Assembly: GCA_014867205.1 (NCBI GenBank) | Contig: WGUO01000010.1 | Coordinates: forward strand, 1-64,000 | Reading direction: 5' to 3' | DNA length: 64,000 nt | From: Muribaculaceae bacterium | Lineage (GTDB): Bacteria > Bacteroidota > Bacteroidia > Bacteroidales > Muribaculaceae | In this document: positions 19,353-28,132 of the stretch, piece after piece | Position numbering within the stretch: position 1 is the stretch's first letter | How the letters are laid out: every line of letters begins with the position of its first letter | The notes under the pieces: generated by a model | The model's input: the letters and a program-made list of their open reading frames with translations, nothing else | What the model was told of the DNA's origin: nothing | Databases searched by the model: none | Translations under genes and position numbers: made by a program

Positions 19353-20060
19353 TCAATATTTTGCTCCGTTTTCAATCCATGCCTTCAGAAGGTCGAGGCG
19401 TTCGGAGGAGGTTACCTCTGCCGAATGGTCATAATGCCAGCCAGCTGACTCATCGGATGAGAGAATCTGCCACAGGAGGCTGTTTTCGCTGTCGCCCGCC
19501 TTAACGCGGAGGTGTGACGGCTCTACAGTCGACTCCACACCGACGAGTTCGCCAAATGAGCGCGGATGAGTCAGGTGCAGTCCGGCGGCCGCGAAATTCG
19601 ACGCGCCGTGGCAGTTGACGCACGTTGTGTTGAAGATGTCGTCCTGTATCACCTGCGCCGGCGAGACGTCGATGTCAGAGGCCGCGAGGCGTATGGTGTC
19701 GCGGGGCGTCAGGTCGGTGGTCGAGGTGAAGGTGGCCACCCGGCGGCGCAGCCTGTCGATGGCGCAGAACTCGATGCTGCTGACGTCGGCGGGTATTCCT
19801 GTCAGCATGACCCTCGCCTCCCCGCCGGTGCTGAATCCGACCGGTTTGCTGATGATCGCGTAGTCGTCCCCCTCGCGAAATGCCGCGAGGGCCACCGAAT
19901 AGCCCTCAGGCCATTCGTCCCAGCCGGAGACGTCAAGTGTCGCCTTGGCCACAAGTCCCTCTTTGGCTATCGTCGTCGCATCGTCGTAGATGCGTCCCTC
20001 GTCGCAGGCGCAGAGGAGCGGTGTCAGGGCGATTACAGCCGTTATCACTATCGGTTTCAT
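19353..20060 (-). CDS. mono-heme c-type cytochrome lipoprotein
   Basis: A 235-residue lipoprotein (lipobox LCAC, Cys19). Residues 25-135 look like a beta-rich domain of unknown type. The C-terminal ~95 residues carry one heme-attachment motif, CVNCH at 147-151, and resemble small cytochrome c domains (FNTTCVNCHG then SLLWQIL and a terminal LLKAWIENGA helix). It should sit in the envelope, receive heme through the CcsBA encoded two genes downstream, and may pass electrons to or from the di-heme enzyme upstream. It begins 1 base after the porin stop. Confidence 0.75.
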   Translation of the reverse strand: MKPIVITAVIALTPLLCACDEGRIYDDATTIAKEGLVAKATLDVSGWDEWPEGYSVALAAFREGDDYAIISKPVGFSTGGEARVMLTGIPADVSSIEFCAIDRLRRRVATFTSTTDLTPRDTIRLAASDIDVSPAQVIQDDIFNTTCVNCHGASNFAAAGLHLTHPRSFGELVGVESTVEPSHLRVKAGDSENSLLWQILSSDESAGWHYDHSAEVTSSERLDLLKAWIENGAKY

Positions 20061-20061
20061 C

Positions 20062-21273
20062 TCAAAAAGTGAATTGTGCCATTACCACTGCCGAACTTGT
20101 GGCGAGTCCGAGGTTGTCCTCGTCACGGTCCATCTGACGCGCATGGCCGGTGCGTCCCGTGTACTGGTACATGGCCTGGAGTTTAAGGTTGATGCTGTCG
20201 AAATAGTAATTGAGGCCCACGGCCGGCATGTTGAGCATTCCCCCCTTCGAGGTGGAGTTGCGCTCGAAGATATCATACCTCAGCGCGCCCTGGAGCTTGC
20301 GGGTGATGAAATAGCCAACCTGAGCGTATCCGCCGTAGTAGGTATATGAGGTGTCGATCTTCTGCCGCTTGGTGAAGCCGACATGCATCATGTATGCCTC
20401 AAGGCCGAAATACCATCTGTTCTTGATCCACGACCACTCGAGTCCGAGGCGGAAGTCATTGGTGCTCTCGTTCTCACTCTCCACGTTGAGCGAGCCGGAG
20501 ACGCCGAGCAGCATCTTGTTTGAGTCGAGGCGCCGCGGATCGCCCTGGGTGGCCGGCATGACTCCGAAAGGCTGCCATGTGAGACGCGCGGCGTAGAGCA
20601 GCGACGGGATGTGCCAGTCGTCGCTCCAGGTCTTTGTGGCGAGGTTGATGTCGGCGCCGGTACCGTTGAAGACCCCCGCCTGGTATCCCCATTTCCCGGC
20701 GATGAGTCCATGTACCTCGACGCCGAGGTCAAAGCCGGTGCCGATATGCGGCGTGACGGCGTTGAGCGAATGGGGAAGTATCACCTGCGATGTCAGCGAC
20801 GTCGGCATCACGGGGAAGAGCGTCTCGCCCAGTGTGGTGAGGTATGCGTGGGAGAAGGGGGTCTTGAACTTGCCGACGCGCACGCCGATGGCCTCCTTGG
20901 GCTGAATGTCGGCCCAGGCCTGCTGGAGTATCGCGCCACCCGACGCCGCAGCGTTGATCGATAGGTTGAACGTCACGATATTGAAGGCCTTCCCGGTGAA
21001 GCCGAGCACGGCGTAGGGTATCGCGAAACCCGACTTGGCCACGTTGTCCTGGTTGTAGGCCGGGTCAAGCCCCGCGTCATCGTAATAGTTATAGTTGCCC
21101 GACGCCTGCACCAGCAGGTAGGGCTTGAAGAGGAAGTCACCCTTCTTGGTCGAGAAAGTGAAACCCTTGTGGCCTGCGAGCGAGACCACGCCGTTTTCCG
21201 TATCCGCGTCGTATTGGGCGAAAGCCGCGCCCGTAATGCAGAGAACCATCAGCAAAAGTAGAGTCTTCTTCAT
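20062..21273 (-). CDS. outer-membrane porin (phosphate-selective porin O/P-like)
   Basis: A 403-residue protein with a signal peptide (MKKTLLLLMVLCITGAAFAQ), alternating beta-strand pattern and a C-terminal VVMAQFTF ending in Phe, the outer-membrane barrel signature. Strand patterns such as GVRVGKFKTPFSHAYLTT and NKMLLGVSGSLNVE resemble the OprO/OprP-like porin group. It is the second porin in the operon and lies between the di-heme oxidoreductase and the cytochrome lipoprotein. The substrate is unknown. Confidence 0.78.
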   Translation of the reverse strand: MKKTLLLLMVLCITGAAFAQYDADTENGVVSLAGHKGFTFSTKKGDFLFKPYLLVQASGNYNYYDDAGLDPAYNQDNVAKSGFAIPYAVLGFTGKAFNIVTFNLSINAAASGGAILQQAWADIQPKEAIGVRVGKFKTPFSHAYLTTLGETLFPVMPTSLTSQVILPHSLNAVTPHIGTGFDLGVEVHGLIAGKWGYQAGVFNGTGADINLATKTWSDDWHIPSLLYAARLTWQPFGVMPATQGDPRRLDSNKMLLGVSGSLNVESENESTNDFRLGLEWSWIKNRWYFGLEAYMMHVGFTKRQKIDTSYTYYGGYAQVGYFITRKLQGALRYDIFERNSTSKGGMLNMPAVGLNYYFDSINLKLQAMYQYTGRTGHARQMDRDEDNLGLATSSAVVMAQFTF

Positions 21274-21285
21274 TTTAATTTCTTC

Positions 21286-22731
21286 TTAGAGTGATTGAAG
21301 GAACTTGACAAGGGCATCACGTTTCGCCTTGTCCATCCGTTTGAATTTGTTTTTGGATGCCTCGCCCTCGCCGCCGTGCCACATTATGGCCTCGACAAAG
21401 TTGCGGGCGCGTCCGTCGTGGAGAAAGTAGGTGTGGCCGTTGACCTTCTCCTGGAGTCCGATTCCCCAGAGCGGCGTGGTGCGCCACTCGTTGCCCATGG
21501 CGAGTCCTGAGACATAATTGTCGTTTAGCCCGACGCCCATTATCTCCGAGCCCATGTCGTGGAGCAGGAAGTCGCTGTAGGGATGTATGGTCTGGTTGCC
21601 GAGCCACGGGAGCTGCGTGCCTGCGAGAAGCACCGAGCCTCTGGGTCGAGTGTGGAGGGTCGTGACGTGGCAGAGGTGGCAGCCGGCCTCGTAGAAGGCG
21701 GCCTCACCGGCCTTGACCTGCGGGTCGTTGACATTGCGGCGCGCCGGCACGCCGAGTGACTGCATGTAGAGGTCGACATTCTCCATGTCCTCGGTCGAGA
21801 TATCCAGTTTGTCATAGGTCAGTCCCATCATGGAGCCCTGGCTCATCTGGACCTGGCCCTCGCATATCTCCTCGGGGTAACGGCTGTTGGTTACACCCAT
21901 GTCGCTCGAGAAGCCGAGCTCGACGGTAAGGTCGGCATGCTGGGCCTTGTTGCCCGAGACGCCGAGGCTTCTGACGCCTCGCTCGTTGATGTAGTTGCAC
22001 CGTCCGCTTATTCCCCACTCCGGGTAACTGCTCTGGCGGGCAAGCTGCTCGATCTCAGCGCGGTCGAGCGACATCATCTGTCCCAGGCCGACGTGACGCA
22101 GCGGGATGCGCACCGTGCAGAAGAGGTCGTCGGGCGAGATCGAGTCGGCATACCAGTCGGTGATGCGATACTCGGGATAGGCCAGCTCATATCTCTCGCC
22201 ATCGGGGAAACTGAATGACTGATAGTGCCAGTCGACCTTGAGCTTGCCCTCGGGCTTTACGCCATAGATCGACTGGTCATGCAGCACGCGTCCGTAGTCG
22301 CGGAAGAAGGCACCGTTCTTGCGGGTGATGTAGACGAGCATGGCCGAGAATCCGTATGCACCCGAGCCGTTGTCGCTCCATACGCCGGGGCGCGTGCGCC
22401 CCGCGTTGCGGTGGCAGCTGCCGCATGAGTAACCGGCATAAACCGGACCGAGTCCGCCACCCTCGCCGTTGGTCGAGGTGCGGACATCGTCATAGAGGCG
22501 GTCGCCGCGCACGAAGCGCGTCAGATAGTCACCACTCACCCATGGAGCCTCCGAGTCATAGGCCACCGACGAGTTCAGAAATATGGTGGAAGTCCCCGCC
22601 GAGAGCGCATAATCGGCGGGAACCTCAATGTCGAGCGAGTCCAGCCCGTCGTCCTCGCACGAGGCAAGGACGAGCAGGGCCGGAATCAGTAAGGCGGTTA
22701 TGTAAGGTATGTGAAACGCTCTCATCATCAT
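21286..22731 (-). CDS. di-heme oxidoreductase (DHOR / 'thiol oxidoreductase') lipoprotein
   Basis: A 481-residue lipoprotein (lipobox LASC, Cys25) with two c-type heme motifs, CGSCH at 103-107 and CHLCH at 350-354. The overall pattern (TRFVRGDRLYDD, GLGPVYAGYSCGSCH, HDGRARNFVEAIMWHGGE) matches the DUF1111 di-heme family, which is related to MauG-type peroxidases and in proteobacteria is encoded beside imelysin. It overlaps the imelysin stop (ATGATGATG start region), so the two are translationally coupled. In-frame ATGs at 22728 and 22725 are equally possible starts. Its function is unproven; iron handling or peroxide reduction are options. Confidence 0.82.
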   Translation of the reverse strand: MMMRAFHIPYITALLIPALLVLASCEDDGLDSLDIEVPADYALSAGTSTIFLNSSVAYDSEAPWVSGDYLTRFVRGDRLYDDVRTSTNGEGGGLGPVYAGYSCGSCHRNAGRTRPGVWSDNGSGAYGFSAMLVYITRKNGAFFRDYGRVLHDQSIYGVKPEGKLKVDWHYQSFSFPDGERYELAYPEYRITDWYADSISPDDLFCTVRIPLRHVGLGQMMSLDRAEIEQLARQSSYPEWGISGRCNYINERGVRSLGVSGNKAQHADLTVELGFSSDMGVTNSRYPEEICEGQVQMSQGSMMGLTYDKLDISTEDMENVDLYMQSLGVPARRNVNDPQVKAGEAAFYEAGCHLCHVTTLHTRPRGSVLLAGTQLPWLGNQTIHPYSDFLLHDMGSEIMGVGLNDNYVSGLAMGNEWRTTPLWGIGLQEKVNGHTYFLHDGRARNFVEAIMWHGGEGEASKNKFKRMDKAKRDALVKFLQSL

Positions 22732-23873
22732 TTGACTTTGCGGGGCTGTCCATCCTTGAAGAGGAGGAACTCCAGCGTATGGAAGCCGCGTACAGACTGT
22801 ACGGCCTCTATGGAGTCGTCGCTGTCGCCGTCGCTCCAGTTCAGGTTGTCATACTTGCCCGAGTTCAGGATCTGCACGATGGCGTCCTGGTCGAGAGGCC
22901 AGCTGTCCATGTTCGGGTCGAGGCCGAGGGCGTCGACGGGTCCGAAGAGGAATGCCTCCGATTTCTCCCAGGGCTCGCGTGCCTCGAGCCACTTCGTGCA
23001 GGCGTCGGCGAAATTCTTGTCCGAGGGAGATGCCTTGAAGGTGGCAACGGCTGCGTTGAGGGCGGTGTTACGGTCCTTGAGCATCTGGTAAGTCGGGAGA
23101 ACCACATTGTCGACATAATTGTCGACCACCCTCTGCAGGTCATCGCCGGCAAGGGCCCGGATTCCGTTCTTCAGGTCGTTCGCGAGAATATTGTCGAGGT
23201 CGGCACAGGCGGTCATGGCCGTGCGTGTCTCGGGCGAATTGATGTTGTTGCGGAAGGGCTGCGGAATGGCGAGTATCGCTGAGGTCGCGGTGCTGATGGC
23301 CTCCTTCACCTTGGCGTCGAGCGTGGGGTTGCTCACGGCGAGCAGCCCCGACAGTGATGCGTCGGCAACGGTGCCGTCCAGGCTCCCGAAGTATGTGTTG
23401 CGGATTGAATGGATATTGTTGGAGTAGTCCTCGCGTGAGTGCCAGCTGTACCATGACTCGACGGCGTAGAGCGCGCGCTGCTTCTCTCCCGACATATAGA
23501 GGTTGTAGGGGTCTCCGATTTTAGCGGTGCCGACCTCGTTGGCGATGTCGGCGCAGCCGTCGATCATCTGCTCCACGCAGCTCTGCGCGCTCGTGTAGTC
23601 ACCGCCGGTGTGGGTCTTGAATGTGGAGGCGAACGATGCACCGCCGTTATATGAGACTGTCCATGCGTTGTAGAGGTCGGTGGCGTCCTTGGTGAGCAGT
23701 CCGCTGACCTGCGCCATGTAGTTGCCCCATGAGGCGGCGTTTGACGCCGTGTAGTCAATGTTTGCGCTGTCGTCATTGCCCGACGGCTTAGGCTCGTCAT
23801 TGCTGTTGCTGCAGCCCGTGAGGCAGAGTGCGGCGCACATGGCCGCGAGATAGTGTCTTGTCTTCATTGTCAA
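22728..23873 (-). CDS. imelysin-family lipoprotein
   Basis: A 381-residue lipoprotein (lipobox LTGC near residue 20) of the imelysin (ICMP/IrpA) family. The all-helical body ends with the hallmark GxHxxE motif GFHTLE at 363-368. These surface or periplasmic proteins are associated with iron uptake, although their old peptidase label (M75) is doubtful. An imelysin next to a DUF1111 di-heme protein is a recurring pair in bacteria. An alternative start is the ATG two codons in. Confidence 0.87.
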   Translation of the reverse strand: MTMKTRHYLAAMCAALCLTGCSNSNDEPKPSGNDDSANIDYTASNAASWGNYMAQVSGLLTKDATDLYNAWTVSYNGGASFASTFKTHTGGDYTSAQSCVEQMIDGCADIANEVGTAKIGDPYNLYMSGEKQRALYAVESWYSWHSREDYSNNIHSIRNTYFGSLDGTVADASLSGLLAVSNPTLDAKVKEAISTATSAILAIPQPFRNNINSPETRTAMTACADLDNILANDLKNGIRALAGDDLQRVVDNYVDNVVLPTYQMLKDRNTALNAAVATFKASPSDKNFADACTKWLEAREPWEKSEAFLFGPVDALGLDPNMDSWPLDQDAIVQILNSGKYDNLNWSDGDSDDSIEAVQSVRGFHTLEFLLFKDGQPRKVK

Positions 23874-23888
23874 TATTGTGTTTTATGA

Positions 23889-25214
23889 TTATTTCTTCAG
23901 GAACCAGCCGATGTAGGCTATGCCGATCTGGAACTCATTCTCGGAATTGTAGGGGCCTTTGCCGAATACCTGCGCAGTGCCGATCTGACGGGTGGTGTAC
24001 GAGCCCTTGATAACCAGGTTGGGGAGCGCGAACCAGTTTAGGCCAAATTGCCACTGGCTCACCTCGAGGCGCTTGTCCATTGTCTGCTTGCCCTGACCGC
24101 GGTACTGCGGGTTATAGTATTCGTAGCGGGCGAAAGGATATAATGTCGGGAACTTCTTCTTAAAGACCGAGTGCAGGTTCAGGCCGGCCTCCGCGCCGTA
24201 ACTCAGCGCATTCTTTGCTACAGGTATCAGGCGCGAGTAGGGCGACTTGTTGGAGAGCATACGGTTGATGTCGCTCAGTGCGGCCGAGTTGCCGACATAG
24301 CCGTAGGTGACATTTCCGCGCGCGGTGACATAAGGGTTGCGGTACTGGATATCCCAGGTGCCGATTGCCACCGGTATCCGGCCTATCGACGAGTAGGTCT
24401 GTTCCTTGTCGGAATTGCGGCCGGCGTCATGGCAGTAATAGACAGAGAAGCCGGTGCGGAGTCCCGGCACGCCCGAGTAGTCGAGGCGCGCCACGTAGCC
24501 GGGCGATGTGAAGTTGTCGGTCTCGAACCAGCCGGCCTTTCCGCCGACAATCCATTCGTTTCTGTCGAATCCGTTGGCATTGAGTCCTGCGACGACCATC
24601 AGCTGGTAGTCGAAATGCGCGTATCCGCGTCCGAAGGAGCCGAAGAGCTCGATACCCGTCTCATGCCATGTAGATGGGAGGATTGAGGTCTCGCTCTGGG
24701 GGCGAGAGGGACCGAAGAAATTAATTGGCTCATGATGGGCGTTGGTCAGTCCGACGGGTACTATCAGATGGCCGGCGCGCACATTGATCTGCGGCAGGAT
24801 GAGGCGTGTTATATGGAACTGCTCGAGTGCCACCTCGCCGCCCTTTTCTATCTCCGTCTCATACTCGCCGTTCTCGGAGTTCTCCAGCTCGACGGCTGAG
24901 CCTACCCCACCGGCCTCGAACTCTATCTCGGCTCCCAGCACCCACTTCGGGGTGAATTTGTAGTCGAAGGCGAGCACGAAGCGAGGTATCGAGACGGAGT
25001 TGCGGTGTGTCCGGGTATTGCCGTCGGCAGTGCCGGAGAACCGGTTTATGCCGTAATCCATGAACTGGCCGAGAATCTCGCCATAGCCGCCGAAACGGAA
25101 TTTACGGTAGCCTGTGGTGTCGGCGTGGACTGCCATATCCTGCGCCGGGAGAGATAGCGCCGAGGAGAGCGATATTGCCGCTGCAAACAGTAAGGTGCGT
25201 ATTGTTGTTTTCAT
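23889..25214 (-). CDS. outer-membrane porin, first gene of the cytochrome operon
   Basis: A 441-residue protein from the ATG at 25214, which opens a signal peptide (MKTTIRTLLFAAAISLSSAL). The frame is open further upstream, but the operon promoter lies inside that extension, so the longer start is excluded. The body is barrel-like (RKFRFGGYGEILGQF, HFDYQLMVVAGLNANG) and the C-terminus is short (GIAYIGWFLKK). It resembles porins of the phosphate-selective O/P class. It is separated from imelysin by 15 bases. Confidence 0.78.
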   Translation of the reverse strand: MKTTIRTLLFAAAISLSSALSLPAQDMAVHADTTGYRKFRFGGYGEILGQFMDYGINRFSGTADGNTRTHRNSVSIPRFVLAFDYKFTPKWVLGAEIEFEAGGVGSAVELENSENGEYETEIEKGGEVALEQFHITRLILPQINVRAGHLIVPVGLTNAHHEPINFFGPSRPQSETSILPSTWHETGIELFGSFGRGYAHFDYQLMVVAGLNANGFDRNEWIVGGKAGWFETDNFTSPGYVARLDYSGVPGLRTGFSVYYCHDAGRNSDKEQTYSSIGRIPVAIGTWDIQYRNPYVTARGNVTYGYVGNSAALSDINRMLSNKSPYSRLIPVAKNALSYGAEAGLNLHSVFKKKFPTLYPFARYEYYNPQYRGQGKQTMDKRLEVSQWQFGLNWFALPNLVIKGSYTTRQIGTAQVFGKGPYNSENEFQIGIAYIGWFLKK

Positions 25215-25234
25215 TGCTCCACAAATTTTCGCTG

Positions 25235-25265
25235 CAAAATTATGGCGAAAATCAGGGAGAGGCAA
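25235..25265 (-). promoter_or_regulatory. promoter of the imelysin-cytochrome operon
   Basis: On the minus strand TTG (25265-25263), a 20-nt gap and TAATTTTG (25242-25235): consensus match. The transcript would start near 25228, with a leader of about 14 nt, and could run to the terminator at 15544. Confidence 0.8.
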
Positions 25266-25355
25266 TACCGTAAATTGATGAATATCCGGCTCAGTTTGGC
25301 AAGAGTATTTTCAGGTGTATCTCATTAAGGCTCAAATTTTAGTCATTTTTGAGTA

Positions 25356-25386
25356 TTGTGTTGCAGAAGCCAAAATATTAATTTTG
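25356..25386 (+). promoter_or_regulatory. orphan consensus promoter, no gene downstream
   Basis: TTG at 25356-25358, a 20-nt gap and TAATTTTG at 25379-25386 on the plus strand. No plausible plus-strand gene follows before the convergent gene ending at 25600. The ~200 bases after it are rich in inverted repeats (25467-25477 with 25501-25511, and 25540-25556 with 25566-25582), so a small RNA is possible. Confidence 0.45.
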
Positions 25387-25539
25387 CATGGGGAAAAATA
25401 CACTCATGCAAAAGCCACGCATCCCGTCCCCATGAACATGAATGACCGAAGGGGGGGCGTGAGCTCCTCGATCATTATCCCGGTTGGTGTGCCCGAATAT
25501 TAATGACCGAGGTTTCTCAGTTCTCCACAAAGGTATACA

Positions 25540-25582
25540 ATACAGACGGAGAGGACCCTTTTAGAGTCCCCTCCGTCTGTAT
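25540..25582. terminator. hairpin after the lipoprotein gene
   Basis: A 17-bp stem with one mismatch (25540-25556 with 25566-25582) and a 9-nt loop, 17 bases past the stop of the leftward lipoprotein gene. There is no T-run on either strand, so terminator strength is uncertain. Confidence 0.55.
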
Positions 25583-25599
25583 AATTCAAGCTTCTGTCC

Positions 25600-26562
25600 T
25601 TATTCTCCGAAAAATCTGTAGAGGAACGGACAGTTGTTCAGCCAGTCCAAAGCGTATATCATCGCATCTATCTGGGCTTGGGAAATGTCACCGATTATAA
25701 TGGCGTCGAGCGTCACGGTATTGCCGTTGAGCTGCAGATCCGGTCGTTGGCCGAACTGCTCTTCGAAATCCCACATCTGCTCCTCGTACATTTCGTAATA
25801 CAACTCGGCCCAGCTTTCAGTGGGGAGTGTGACGCTGGTGGTGTATTTGGTGCAGAATCCATCTGAATTGAAACCTGTCTCAATCTTATAGTCGATGTTC
25901 ATGCCGTGCATGTTGTTGCAGGTATACACGCCGTTCTGGTATTTGCCAAAGATAATGCGGTCCGGCACTATACTGTAGTTGCCGTTCCAAAGTTCCATCA
26001 CCTCACGGATATCATTGTCGGAAAGGCCCTTGAAATTGGGGAGCACGATATAGATGACTTTTCCGTCCTGTTGTACAGGCATAGGCAGGGAGACTCCGGA
26101 GCGAGACTTGTATACACGGTCTACAAGTCTCCTTGACGAGCGGGTCATGTCGAAGGCTCTGTTTCCCGGGCTCGACTTATATTCCCCATCATCATCATCA
26201 TCATCATCATCGTCATCGATGTTTGCCCAAGTGCCGTTGTTGAGTATCTGGGCAAGTTGCCGGGCCTGAGTCGCGCTTTCCATCACAAGGTTCAGTACGG
26301 CTGACTGGCAAACGCCGTTCTTCATGTTGAATGCGTAGTAGGAATTAATATCCTCGGGTTCATATTCGGCAGGCGCATATTTGAAAATGCCGTTTTGGCT
26401 GTCGCCCGACCATCCTTCGGAAGGTACGTTACTGCTTACAAGCTCTTTGTCCTCCGGATTAAGAGGCTCAAAGTAATCGTCATCATCACCGCTATGGCAC
26501 GAGGTGAGGCCAAGAGCGAGCAGAGTGGCCATGGCCACCGCATAGTTGATAAATTTTTTCAT
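25600..26562 (-). CDS. lipoprotein of unknown function with poly-Asp tract
   Basis: A 320-residue lipoprotein (lipobox LTSC, Cys22). I do not recognise a family. The mature part is acidic at the start and contains a run of ten Asp near residue 115-125 from a GAT-rich microsatellite. The C-terminal half is a globular region ending YALDWLNNCPFLYRFFGE. It follows the outer-membrane-like gene by 23 bases, so the two form an operon, probably an envelope pair. A Tyr- and Trp-rich segment (ESWAELYYEMYEEQMWDFEE) is notable. Confidence 0.7.
   Translation of the reverse strand: MKKFINYAVAMATLLALGLTSCHSGDDDDYFEPLNPEDKELVSSNVPSEGWSGDSQNGIFKYAPAEYEPEDINSYYAFNMKNGVCQSAVLNLVMESATQARQLAQILNNGTWANIDDDDDDDDDDGEYKSSPGNRAFDMTRSSRRLVDRVYKSRSGVSLPMPVQQDGKVIYIVLPNFKGLSDNDIREVMELWNGNYSIVPDRIIFGKYQNGVYTCNNMHGMNIDYKIETGFNSDGFCTKYTTSVTLPTESWAELYYEMYEEQMWDFEEQFGQRPDLQLNGNTVTLDAIIIGDISQAQIDAMIYALDWLNNCPFLYRFFGE
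26187..26216 (-). repeat. CAT/GAT trinucleotide microsatellite in lipoprotein gene
   Basis: Eight uninterrupted CAT units (26187-26210) followed by CGTCAT, read as an Asp run on the minus strand. Length change by slippage would stay in frame. Confidence 0.8.
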
Positions 26563-26585
26563 TATGGTTGTTGTACTATATTATG

Positions 26586-27419
26586 TCAGAAAGCAAAGCC
26601 AATCGAGAAATTCCACATGTTCATATCGAATTTATGTGAGCTGGCACCATCATGATAATCTTCGAACTCCGAAGTCACGCTTTCAACCATGCCCTTGTAT
26701 TTGGCGGTGCAGCCCTTCCATTCAAAGCCTGCAATCAGGCGTTTCCACTGTATTTCAAGGCCGGCGGCACACCAGAGGGCAAAAGCGTTGTGGAATTCCG
26801 TGTCCTCATCGTCTGAGATTATATATGCCGCGTAGGATGGCACGACATGGAAAAACGGACGGAATTTCAAGGCCGCGAGATTTCGGTTGGACGAGGTAAA
26901 GAATGGCGCGAATGTGGCAGTCGGGCCTATGGCTATACCGCATGTGAGGTAGTGGCGTCCCAGCGAGAATGATTCCGCATCGGAGTCCTCGTCGCCCGGA
27001 TGCATGATATCCGAGAAACTGCCTTTCCCTTTGGCGAAATTCAGATAGTTTATGTTCGCATCTATATTGATGCCGAATTTCAGAAAGCCTCCGATAGCCT
27101 TGCGGTGAAGATAAATATTGCGCCCCGTGATCAATGACAATCCCCAACGGCTTGAGATCTCACCGCCAAAACGCCTTTTCTGATCAAGTTTGCCTGTGGT
27201 GAAACTTACCATTATGCGGCGTTTGTATTTCCAGATGTCGCTGTCGTCGATTACAGTAGCGGACTCGGATGGCTGACCGGACTGTAAATATTCCTCACGC
27301 GCTGTGAGTGTAGTGTCTGAAAGTGTAGTGTTGGAAAGAGAATCCTGTGCCTGCGCTGCCGATGACAGAGAAATAAGACCCATCAAAAACGCAGACATTA
27401 CAAATCTAATCGTTTGCAT
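26586..27419 (-). CDS. probable outer-membrane beta-barrel protein
   Basis: A 277-residue protein from the ATG at 27419, which opens a signal peptide ending SSAAQAQ. The frame stays open 13 codons upstream, but those residues would precede the signal peptide and are unlikely. The body alternates polar and apolar residues in strand-length segments (RIMVSFTTGKLDQ, LKFGINIDANINYLNF) and ends NFSIGFAF, a barrel-type terminus with final Phe. Family not recognised. It is probably co-transcribed with the lipoprotein downstream. Confidence 0.68.
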   Translation of the reverse strand: MQTIRFVMSAFLMGLISLSSAAQAQDSLSNTTLSDTTLTAREEYLQSGQPSESATVIDDSDIWKYKRRIMVSFTTGKLDQKRRFGGEISSRWGLSLITGRNIYLHRKAIGGFLKFGINIDANINYLNFAKGKGSFSDIMHPGDEDSDAESFSLGRHYLTCGIAIGPTATFAPFFTSSNRNLAALKFRPFFHVVPSYAAYIISDDEDTEFHNAFALWCAAGLEIQWKRLIAGFEWKGCTAKYKGMVESVTSEFEDYHDGASSHKFDMNMWNFSIGFAF

Positions 27420-27860
27420 AGATGTGACAAGTGCCTTCGGACTCACTTCGACGGCCATTGGTTAATACGAAAAAACGTGCGAACCGTACCCATTGCCCGA
27501 TCGTGCCTTGAGGCCTTCGCATTGTCTGAATGAGTTGAACGAGCAAACGCACAGAGTCTCACGCAGAATATGATAGTATTCCATGACACGTACTCGTGTA
27601 CATGTCGTATAACATATCCACGTAAGCCATCTATCGATTGCTTCATTCTTGGCACATTCTGAGGTTTGCGAAGTTTCAAGGTATCAGGACAGAGCGCTGG
27701 GTAACGCTTTTGTTATGACAGCTTCGCGCCCCAAGCCCTCTATCGGACTCTTAAGACGGTTTGCGAAGACAAAATTACAAAAAAATTCTTAAACAGACCC
27801 AATGGCAATCTGAAAATTCACTCACTTGCTTTATAACAATGGTTCGGTAAAAAATTGGTT
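27420..27860. other. intergenic stretch at the left edge of the AT-rich island
   Basis: No supported gene. A 78-codon minus-strand frame (27443-27679) has no recognisable features and no leader. Base composition falls toward AT from about 27.75 kb, marking the change into the island. Confidence 0.4.
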
Positions 27861-27890
27861 TTGCATTCTCAAAAAAAATGGTTAATTTTG
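27861..27890 (+). promoter_or_regulatory. promoter of DUF3791/DUF3990 module
   Basis: TTG at 27861-27863, a 19-nt gap and TAATTTTG at 27883-27890. It overlaps the first ATG of the open frame (27878), so translation must begin at the ATG at 27911. Confidence 0.75.
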
Positions 27891-27910
27891 TGAAAATAAG
27901 AATCGTGGGT

Positions 27911-28132
27911 ATGAATTATGACATTCGTGATATTTTCGAATATGTAATAGCGCTGGTAAATGAGTTCGCCAGAAAGTTCAATCTGTCCGACCGACAAGCG
28001 TTTAACTATATTCGCAATCATAAGGGCATATCCTTTATTGAGAATAATTATGGTATAATTCATACTTTGGATTTCAATGAGGCGGTAGACAGTGTGGCGA
28101 CATATTGTCGCAGATCAGGAGGCGAGTTATGA
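27911..28132 (+). CDS. DUF3791-like small protein
   Basis: A 73-residue protein from the ATG at 27911; an earlier in-frame ATG at 27878 lies inside the promoter. The pattern LVNEFARKFNLSDRQAFNYI, then FIENNYGIIHTLDFNEAVD and a final CRRSGGEL, is that of the DUF3791 family, commonly encoded directly before DUF3990 proteins. Its stop overlaps the DUF3990 ATG by four bases (ATGA), so the two were translationally coupled. It plausibly acts as antitoxin or partner to DUF3990, which is inference. Confidence 0.72.
   Translation: MNYDIRDIFEYVIALVNEFARKFNLSDRQAFNYIRNHKGISFIENNYGIIHTLDFNEAVDSVATYCRRSGGEL

Noticed and set aside
27443..27679. 78-codon minus-strand frame before the outer-membrane gene
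   Set aside because: No domain, leader or supporting promoter.
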